Below, one piece after another: positions 1 to 5,380 of a stretch of 6,425 nucleotides of DNA (the stretch's first letter is position 1; each line of letters opens with the position of its first letter). The notes beneath the pieces are model-generated. The model saw nothing but the letters and a program-made list of their open reading frames with translations, was not told the DNA's origin and ran no database searches. A program made the position numbers and the translations under genes. The DNA is from Candidatus Uhrbacteria bacterium RIFOXYB12_FULL_58_10 (GTDB taxonomy: Bacteria > Patescibacteriota > Patescibacteriia > 2-12-FULL-57-11). Where the stretch lies: contig CALRHY010000043.1 of the NCBI GenBank assembly GCA_943359495.1, forward strand, positions 1-6,425, written 5' to 3'.

Positions 1-1
1 A

Positions 2-550
2 ACGGTGACAACACCGCCAAAAAGCGTTGCAAAACCGGCAACGACTGTTCCATCCACAGTAGCAACCGCACAAGCATCAGCAACGACCGCAGTCAACGCG
101 CTTGCTGTTGGTGTCGACGGGAGTGTCGAGGGTGCATCAACGACCTTGGCTGTTTCCTCTGATGCTACAAGCGACGCGATTGGTGTTTCTGGGGCAACTT
201 CCATTAATGACGTGAGTGTGAGCACAGCGCGTCTTTCTTGGAATACCTATCGCTTTACGGTTGTCGGCGCCAACTCCTCGCAAGGATTTATCGCCTGGCA
301 GACGAGTGATGGTGCGACAGGCACCGGAGATATATTTACGCATGTCTTTCATGGATCTGGTTCGTATACAGTTGGTGTGACCGTGACCACACTCGACGGA
401 AAAACAATTCAAGGACCAATGCTGCATCTCGCCATCAGTTTTTTCAATATTGGTAATTGGAAATTGTGGGCGGCTTTGCTTGCTGGTGCGGGTATCGTTG
501 GTACCATCGTTTGGTTGTTGTTGCGTCGCGGAGCCAAAGAACGTGAATAG
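2..550 (+). CDS. PKD-like domain surface protein, C-terminal membrane anchor (5' end outside window)
   Basis: The reading frame is open from the first bases of the window, so the true start probably lies upstream; the GTG at 5 is just an in-frame codon with no ribosome site. Counting from that GTG, residues 1-75 are low-complexity and rich in Thr, Ala, Ser and Val, as in an extended wall-spanning linker. Residues 82-145 look like a PKD-type beta-sandwich: a W-x-x-x-DG turn (W98, D102-G103), then H113, then a G-S-Y-T-V-G-V-T-V strand and a second DG turn. Residues 152-173 form one hydrophobic helix followed by RRGAKERE, a positive-inside cytoplasmic tail. The visible part is therefore an extracellular domain tethered by its C-terminus. 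The stop is 6 bases before murJ, suggesting one operon. PKD-like folds usually mediate binding or spacing; the ligand is unknown. The domain call is by pattern only. Confidence 0.75.
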   Translation, partial: TVTTPPKSVAKPATTVPSTVATAQASATTAVNALAVGVDGSVEGASTTLAVSSDATSDAIGVSGATSINDVSVSTARLSWNTYRFTVVGANSSQGFIAWQTSDGATGTGDIFTHVFHGSGSYTVGVTVTTLDGKTIQGPMLHLAISFFNIGNWKLWAALLAGAGIVGTIVWLLLRRGAKERE

Positions 551-556
551 AAACCC

Positions 557-2245
557 ATGGTGACTGCGTTCAAACGCCTCTTCTCGAGCGAGCAGCAATC
601 CGTGACCGGGGCGGCGATCCTTATTGGAGCGTCGTCTCTTCTTTCGCGCATTCTTGGCGTGTTTCGTGAGCGGCTTTTGGTCGGCGCGTTTGGTGTCGGG
701 AATACGCTAGATGCCTATTACGCTTCTTTCCAGGTCCCAAATTTTTTGTACAACCTGTTGATTCTTGGAACGCTGTCCGTCGCTTTCATCCCTGTTTTTG
801 CTGAGTGGTACGAACGCGACAAACGGGAAGCCTGGAAAATTGCTTCCGGTATTTTTTCCATGACCACGGTCGTCATGGGTGTTTGTTCGGGACTGATTAT
901 TGTTTTTGCCGGGCCGTTCACACGATTGGTTGCGCCTGGCTTTACCGGAGAAAAACTTGCTTTGGCGATTTCGCTCACGCGTCTCATGGCATTTTCGCCC
1001 TTTTTCTTCGCTCTTTCTTCCGTCTTCGGTAGCCTTTTGAATGCGCGCAAACATTTCTTTGCCGGAGCGGTCGCGCCGCTCGTCTATAACTTATCCATCA
1101 TCATCGGAATCGTGGTTGGTGGCAAGACAGGGGACATTCATTTCGTGTCGTGGGCCGTCTTAATCGGTGCGCTCGGACACGCCGCGGTACAAGGAATTTC
1201 GGCTGTCCTCTTTGGTTTTCGCGTCCGTCGCGGTTTCAGTCTGTCGCATCCGGGTGTTCGCAATGTTTGGCGGCTTTTTTTCCCGCGCATTTGGGGGATT
1301 GATATTTCGCAGATCTCACTGCTTATTGGCTCGATCATCGGTTCGATGCTCGTTTCCGGCTCGGTCGCGTTGTTCAATCTCGCCTCGAACGTTGAAGCGC
1401 TGCCAGTGAGTGTCCTCGGAACGTCATTTGCGATTGCTGTCTTCCCGGTGTTCTCGCAAACGCTGGCGCGTGGCGACCGCGGCGGGTTCCTTGAATTGTT
1501 TTCGCGGACGAGTCGGCAGATCCTTTTCTTCCTCTTGCCTGTCGGGGCCATCACCATTGTCTTGCGCGCCCACATCATCCGCCTCATCATTGGGACGGAC
1601 AAACTTTCTTGGGATGAAACACGCCTTGCCGCAGCAGCACTGGCCTTTTTTGCGACGTCTTTGTGGGCACAAGGTTTGACCCCACTGTTTTCGCGGGCGT
1701 TTTATGCATTGAAAAATACGGTCGTTCCGGTGGTCATTTCGACGATTGCAGTTCTTATATACGTTGCGAGTGCGTATGGTGTCCTCGCGTATCTCAATGT
1801 GCATCCAACGATCTCGCCCACGTTGATCGGCTTTTTGCGCCTTCGAGGCATTGAAGATATTCGGATGCTGGCGCTGCCGTTCGCCTTTTCAATCGCCTCG
1901 TTTGTCCAACTGTTTCTTTTGGCAATCGCCCTCCATCATCTGTACGGACGCCTCGACGGCCGTCGTATTTTCTTTTCGATCCTTAAGACCGGCTGTGGCG
2001 CAATCGTCGCGCTCTTCGTTGCCCGCGCCGGGTTGTTTCTTGCTGTTCAATTCATTAGCGACCGGACTGTCCTTGGGGTTTTTGTTCAAGCGGTCGTCGC
2101 ATTTGTTCTAAGTATCGCCAGCTTTTTCCTTATCATGCGGCTGCTGCGAAGCGAAGAAGCTACTCTTTTCCTTGCTTCATGGAAACGCAAGGCGCTCAAG
2201 ATCAGCAAACCGCTTGGGATTGGAGACGCGACGGATATGGGGTAG
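557..2245 (+). CDS. murJ: MurJ-family lipid II flippase (MviN/MurJ), divergent
   Basis: The product is a 562-residue polytopic membrane protein of the MOP exporter superfamily; MurJ flips lipid II across the inner membrane for peptidoglycan synthesis. Family signatures are clear: SSLLSRILGVFRE at 26-38 (Arg31 and Arg37 match the conserved TM1 arginines), LDAYYASFQVPN at 51-62 with the TM2 Asp52, LGTLSVAFIPVF at 70-81, and NVEALPVSVLGTSFA at 278-292 followed by FPVFSQ. Many hydrophobic helices run to about 528, then a basic tail (WKRKALKISK). Length is slightly above the usual 500-550. By eye, positions matching E. coli Arg52, Arg270 and Glu273 are not conserved (Asn66, Asn278, Ala281). A loop at about 415-435 also looks longer than usual. 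The ATG at 557 is chosen because it puts TM1 at the normal distance; no Shine-Dalgarno is visible. Probably translated from the same mRNA as the upstream surface protein. Confidence 0.93.
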   Translation: MVTAFKRLFSSEQQSVTGAAILIGASSLLSRILGVFRERLLVGAFGVGNTLDAYYASFQVPNFLYNLLILGTLSVAFIPVFAEWYERDKREAWKIASGIFSMTTVVMGVCSGLIIVFAGPFTRLVAPGFTGEKLALAISLTRLMAFSPFFFALSSVFGSLLNARKHFFAGAVAPLVYNLSIIIGIVVGGKTGDIHFVSWAVLIGALGHAAVQGISAVLFGFRVRRGFSLSHPGVRNVWRLFFPRIWGIDISQISLLIGSIIGSMLVSGSVALFNLASNVEALPVSVLGTSFAIAVFPVFSQTLARGDRGGFLELFSRTSRQILFFLLPVGAITIVLRAHIIRLIIGTDKLSWDETRLAAAALAFFATSLWAQGLTPLFSRAFYALKNTVVPVVISTIAVLIYVASAYGVLAYLNVHPTISPTLIGFLRLRGIEDIRMLALPFAFSIASFVQLFLLAIALHHLYGRLDGRRIFFSILKTGCGAIVALFVARAGLFLAVQFISDRTVLGVFVQAVVAFVLSIASFFLIMRLLRSEEATLFLASWKRKALKISKPLGIGDATDMG

Positions 2246-2264
2246 GCGGTTATACACTATGTAT

Positions 2265-2293
2265 TTGATTGGTAACTAGAGTAATAATATACA
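2265..2293 (+). promoter_or_regulatory. Candidate sigma70-type promoter for the secreted repeat protein
   Basis: TTGATT at 2265-2270 and TATACA at 2288-2293 are separated by exactly 17 bases; each matches the consensus at 4 of 6 positions. A second possible -10, TAATAT at 2285-2290, overlaps it. The region lies after the murJ stop in AT-rich DNA. Transcription would start at about 2299-2301, some 30 bases before the next ATG. Any AT-rich spacer yields such matches fairly easily, so this remains a candidate. Confidence 0.4.
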
Positions 2294-2330
2294 AAATGGT
2301 TAATAGAGAATCACTCTCTCACAACCATTT
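2294..2330 (+). promoter_or_regulatory. Two-tier inverted repeat ending at the start codon
   Basis: AAATGGTT at 2294-2301 is perfectly complementary to AACCATTT at 2323-2330. Nested inside, AGAGA at 2305-2309 pairs with TCTCT at 2315-2319 around the loop ATCAC. The two stems are separated by a symmetric 3-by-3 internal loop (AAT opposite CAC). The right arm ends at the base before the ATG at 2331. There is no T-tract, so it is not an intrinsic terminator. It could be a hairpin in the leader RNA controlling translation, or a DNA operator overlapping the predicted transcription start. The pairing is directly seen; the function is inferred. Confidence 0.6.
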
Positions 2331-3449
2331 ATGAAGGCACTTTCGTCGATTTGGAGGCATCGTTTGGTAGCATCTTTCGGTACTTTGGCTGGCGTTATCG
2401 GAATCATTGTCTTTTTTTCTCCGAATTTAACCAAAAATGCCTTTGCGATACTGACAGCAAGTCTCCTTCCGAAAGCAGATGGTTTTCATACTGCATGGGG
2501 CGGGAGCGGGTATACAGCGGTCGATGAACCAGTGTGTAATGGGACACTAGATTACGTGTTTACTTCTAGCACAAGTCCAATTAATACGCGGGAGAGTTAT
2601 GTGGTGAACACGGCGTCAATTCCTACCAGTACGATAACAAAAATTACCATCACTCCTTGTGCTTCGGGAAATACTCCCATTTCTGCAGTTTCTTCAACAA
2701 TCAACGTTTTTTATCGATATAACGGTCAAGATAGCGCTCTGAAGGGGAACTATAAAGTCACAGGAACGATCCCAGTTACCCTCGCTTCTTCGGTATTTAA
2801 TAATTTGTTTTTGTCGTATGTGTCGGGGACAAAACTTGAAATTGGAGTCCAATACGCATCTGGTACGTCTGGTGCTCGCATGAGTAAAATTGCTGCAACC
2901 ATGAACTATGCCGTTCCTGTTGTTGCCAGCGGAACGCCTCTACAAAAGGATGGAACATATAAGGGGTGGGATTTCTACGATTCGTCAGGTGTGTATACGG
3001 AAAATTTTGAAGTGGTCCAGGTGATCAGCTCAAGTACATGTAATGGACTAACAGATTATGTGTATACAACGACTCCCGGCGCTCGCGATTCGTATCTCGT
3101 AGATCTTGCTTCGGCAAATATTCCAGCAAATGCATTTGTGACAAATATTGATGTCATTCCTTGTGCATCGCTTGAACTATGTCCTGCAACAAATCAGCAG
3201 GGGCTATTGACGTCATCCATGAGTGTCTTTTATCGATTGAACGGAATCGATAGTGTTGACAGTGCGCCGTACAATGTCCCAGTTGGAACGGTACCGGTCA
3301 CCTTATCCACGACATCCTTTGCCGTGCCGAATTTGAAAATTGGATCCATAAGTGAACTCCAGGTTGGAGCCGTGTTCAATAGTGGTTCGCTTGGGGCACG
3401 GTTGAGTGGTCTTCAAACGCGCGTGACCTACATCGTCCCAGATCCGTAA
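2331..3449 (+). CDS. Secreted two-domain repeat protein of unknown function
   Basis: I do not recognise a named family. The product is 372 residues. Residues 1-39 look like a signal peptide: basic start (K2, R9, H10, R11), hydrophobic core about 12-29, and an AFA motif at 37-39 suited to signal peptidase I; an uncleaved anchor is the alternative. The rest is two homologous units, about 48-196 and 205-370. Both contain DG-x4-W, CNG-x2-DYV, R-x-SY, PCAS, VFYR-x-NG-x-DS, a PVTL strand, GAR-x-S and a final Y-x-VP. Each has a cysteine pair 41 residues apart (C69/C110 and C237/C278), plausibly a disulfide; C284 is extra. Ser/Thr/Val-rich alternating sequence suggests beta-sandwich folds. No catalytic motif is seen, so a structural or adhesive surface role is most likely. 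It has its own candidate promoter and a strong terminator, and lower GC than neighbours in the stretches I counted. The ATG at 2331 is chosen because it gives the complete signal peptide. Confidence 0.85.
   Translation: MKALSSIWRHRLVASFGTLAGVIGIIVFFSPNLTKNAFAILTASLLPKADGFHTAWGGSGYTAVDEPVCNGTLDYVFTSSTSPINTRESYVVNTASIPTSTITKITITPCASGNTPISAVSSTINVFYRYNGQDSALKGNYKVTGTIPVTLASSVFNNLFLSYVSGTKLEIGVQYASGTSGARMSKIAATMNYAVPVVASGTPLQKDGTYKGWDFYDSSGVYTENFEVVQVISSSTCNGLTDYVYTTTPGARDSYLVDLASANIPANAFVTNIDVIPCASLELCPATNQQGLLTSSMSVFYRLNGIDSVDSAPYNVPVGTVPVTLSTTSFAVPNLKIGSISELQVGAVFNSGSLGARLSGLQTRVTYIVPDP
2472..3440 (+). repeat. Intragenic duplication: two homologous domain units
   Basis: Protein units at residues 48-196 and 205-370 align with shared motifs at an offset of 168 residues for the cysteines, rising to 173-174 in the second half. 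The drift is explained by a few extra residues in unit 2 after PCAS (including C284). Similarity persists in DNA: 2709-2734 and 3228-3253 match at 20 of 26 bases with an offset of 519 bases. This points to a domain duplication within the gene. Confidence 0.85.
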
Positions 3450-3461
3450 ACACGACACGAC

Positions 3462-3493
3462 AATCCCCGAGATTCCTCGGGGATTTTTGTTTT
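3462..3493 (+). terminator. Rho-independent terminator
   Basis: A perfect 10-bp stem, AATCCCCGAG at 3462-3471 and CTCGGGGATT at 3476-3485, closes the loop ATTC and runs into the T-rich stretch TTTTTGTTTT (3484-3493). It begins 13 bases after the secreted-protein stop codon. The opposite side lacks a matching A-tract, so it works in the + direction. It should separate the secreted-protein transcript from lepA. Confidence 0.93.
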
Positions 3494-3513
3494 CCGCCTT
3501 TGCCTGGTAGTAT
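3485..3513 (+). promoter_or_regulatory. Candidate extended -10 promoter for lepA
   Basis: TGGTAGTAT at 3505-3513 resembles an extended -10 element (TGn followed by a hexamer matching TATAAT at 4 of 6 positions). The -35 is poor: the only candidates are T-rich hexamers within the terminator tail, such as TTTTGT at 3485-3490 (17-base spacer). A promoter is expected here because of the strong terminator just upstream. Transcription would start at about 3519-3521, only 6-8 bases before the lepA ATG. Confidence 0.4.
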
Positions 3514-3526
3514 TGCTTCATTCTGT

Positions 3527-5371
3527 ATGGATCAGTCCAACATCCGAAATTTTTGCATTATTGCCCATATTGATCACGGCAAGTCCACGCTGGCGGACCG
3601 GCTTTTGGAATGTACGGGAACAGTCGACAAACGAAAGATGCGCGATCAGCTCCTTGATACCATGGATCTGGAACGGGAACGGGGGATTACTATTAAACTC
3701 CAACCGGCGCGGATGACGTATAAAACGTATCAGTTGAATTTGATTGATACGCCAGGCCACGTGGATTTTACCTACGAAGTTTCACGATCGCTGGCTGCTG
3801 TTGAAGGTGCGCTGCTTCTCGTCGATGCGACGCAGGGTGTGCAAGCGCAAACCCTCGGCAATTTGTATCTTGCGGTAGACCAGGGGCTGACAATCATTCC
3901 AGTCGTCAATAAAGTTGATCTGCCAAATGCGGAAGTTGAAAAGACGATTGCAGAAATTGTCGAGCTCATCGGTTGTGCACCAGAAGAAGTGATTCAAGCA
4001 TCCGGAAAGACTGGTGTGGGTGTTCCGGAAATTTTGGAAGCGATTGTGGCGCGCATCCCGTCACCGACTGGCAAAGCAGACGCAACACCCCGCGCTTTGA
4101 TTTTTGATTCAAAGTACGACGAGTTCAAAGGTGTGGTTGCCTACGTCCGCGTGGTGGATGGAATGTTTCGTCTCGGAGACATCGGCCAAATGTGTGCGAC
4201 CTCTGTCCAAGGCGAAGTTCTGGAAGTCGGATATTTCCGTCCGGACTCCGTGGCGGCAGACACCCTCAGTGCTGGGGAGATCGGTTATATCGTGACTGGG
4301 CAAAAAGATATTGAAAACGTCCGCGTTGGTGATACGGTCGTGCGTCCGGGATCGGAAAGTCTGGCGCTGCCTGGGTACGCAGAAGTGAAACCAATGGTCT
4401 TTGCCGGCATTTTTCCAAAAGAAGGTTCCAATTTTGAGCGTCTGCGTTCCGCCATGTTCAAGCTCAAGCTGAATGATGCGGCGCTGATTTTTACTCCAGC
4501 ACATTCTGGAGCGCTTGGGTTCGGGTTCCAATGTGGACTGCTCGGTCTTCTCCATCTTGAAATTGTGCAGGAGCGTTTGCGTCGCGAATACAACATGGAT
4601 CTCGTGGTGACGATTCCGTCCGTCGCGTATCACGTTGGTCTTACCGACGGGAGTATGCAGACGATTACCGCGCCGTCAGAATTTCCTGATCAATCACGCG
4701 TTGGCACGGTCGAAGAACCGTGGGTAAAGGCAGATATCGTGACGCCGGCGCGTTTTATCGGCGGCATTATGGCACTCGCCAGCCAAAAGCGCGGTATCTA
4801 CAAAAATACCGAATATTTTGGATTGCGTGAATTAAAGGCGGAAAGTCGAGATTCGTCGGTGGTGAGTCGTGATGCGCCGACGGATGCACGACGTGCTATT
4901 TTACATTTCGAAATTCCACTCGCTGCAATTTTGGTGGATTTTTATGATGGTTTGAAAAGTGTCTCTTCGGGCTACGCATCCTTGAATTACGAATTTTTTG
5001 GCTATCGAGAGGGGGATATTATTCGATTGGAAATATTGGTTGCTGAAGAGGCGGAAGAAGCATTGTTTACGCTTGTCCCGCGAGAGTCAGCCTATCGTGT
5101 TGGTCGCGCGATGGTTGAAGCATTGAAAGAAACGGTGCCACGTCAGCAGTTTGAGGTAAAGCTGCAAGCACGTATTGGTGGAAAAGTCATCGCATCAGAG
5201 CGTATTGCGCCATTTCGAAAGGATGTGTTGGCAAAAATGTCTGGCGGCGATTGGACGCGCAAGCAGAAGTTGTTAGACAAGCAAAAAAAAGGAAAACAAC
5301 GTATGGCTGGAACGGGTCACGTCGATATACCACCCGATGCCTATCTCGCCGTATTGAAAAAAAGCGTGTAA
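3527..5371 (+). CDS. lepA: Elongation factor 4 (LepA), ribosome-associated GTPase
   Basis: LepA/EF4 is a translational GTPase implicated in ribosome biogenesis, initiation and back-translocation. All GTPase motifs are intact in the 614-residue product: G1 AHIDHGKS (13-20), G2 RGIT (52-55), G3 DTPGH (74-78, with catalytic His78), G4 NKVD (128-131) and G5 SGK (159-161). A beta-barrel domain II follows at about 188-280, then EF-G-like domains III and V. The LepA-specific C-terminal domain ends with the basic GGDWTRKQKLLDKQKKGKQRM-type motif at 573-593. E. coli LepA has 599 residues; the excess is mostly an insert of roughly 20 residues at about 433-456. The ATG at 3527 gives the standard start, MDQSNIRNFCIIAH; an in-frame TTG at 3500 would add nine atypical residues and overlap the candidate promoter. 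No Shine-Dalgarno is visible. The cyclopropane synthase gene follows after 9 bases. Confidence 0.97.
   Translation: MDQSNIRNFCIIAHIDHGKSTLADRLLECTGTVDKRKMRDQLLDTMDLERERGITIKLQPARMTYKTYQLNLIDTPGHVDFTYEVSRSLAAVEGALLLVDATQGVQAQTLGNLYLAVDQGLTIIPVVNKVDLPNAEVEKTIAEIVELIGCAPEEVIQASGKTGVGVPEILEAIVARIPSPTGKADATPRALIFDSKYDEFKGVVAYVRVVDGMFRLGDIGQMCATSVQGEVLEVGYFRPDSVAADTLSAGEIGYIVTGQKDIENVRVGDTVVRPGSESLALPGYAEVKPMVFAGIFPKEGSNFERLRSAMFKLKLNDAALIFTPAHSGALGFGFQCGLLGLLHLEIVQERLRREYNMDLVVTIPSVAYHVGLTDGSMQTITAPSEFPDQSRVGTVEEPWVKADIVTPARFIGGIMALASQKRGIYKNTEYFGLRELKAESRDSSVVSRDAPTDARRAILHFEIPLAAILVDFYDGLKSVSSGYASLNYEFFGYREGDIIRLEILVAEEAEEALFTLVPRESAYRVGRAMVEALKETVPRQQFEVKLQARIGGKVIASERIAPFRKDVLAKMSGGDWTRKQKLLDKQKKGKQRMAGTGHVDIPPDAYLAVLKKSV
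4844..4885 (+). repeat. Degenerate 21-base tandem duplication inside lepA
   Basis: Bases 4844-4864 and 4865-4885 match at 14 of 21 positions, including AGTCG-n-GAT-n-CG. In protein they read ESRDSSV-like and VSRDAPT-like heptads sharing SRD. The pair lies in the LepA insert at about residues 440-453, so an in-frame tandem duplication may have lengthened the loop. The similarity is modest and may be chance in low-complexity sequence. Confidence 0.35.
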
Positions 5372-5380
5372 ATATTTTTT

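Noticed and set aside
137..598. Antisense and alternate-frame open frames, here and throughout murJ, lepA and cfa
   Set aside because: They lie wholly or mostly over well-supported genes, have biased composition typical of shadow frames, and show no recognisable motif.
2246..2330. Terminator or mobile-element end after murJ
   Set aside because: The palindrome has an AT-rich outer stem and no T-tract, and no transposase, terminal repeat pair or target duplication is visible around the secreted-protein gene.
3500..3526. TTG start giving LepA a nine-residue N-terminal extension
   Set aside because: The extension is not like LepA N-termini, has no ribosome site and lies over the candidate promoter; the ATG at 3527 gives the standard protein.
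5283..5290. Run of eight A bases near the lepA end as a slippage or frameshift site
   Set aside because: The zero frame encodes the conserved lysine-rich KQKKGK motif and continues to a normal LepA C-terminus; shifted frames give no sensible product.
5358..5380. A-tract and T-tract around the lepA stop as a terminator
   Set aside because: Only A-T pairs could form, with no GC stem, and the T-run leads directly into the cfa start codon.
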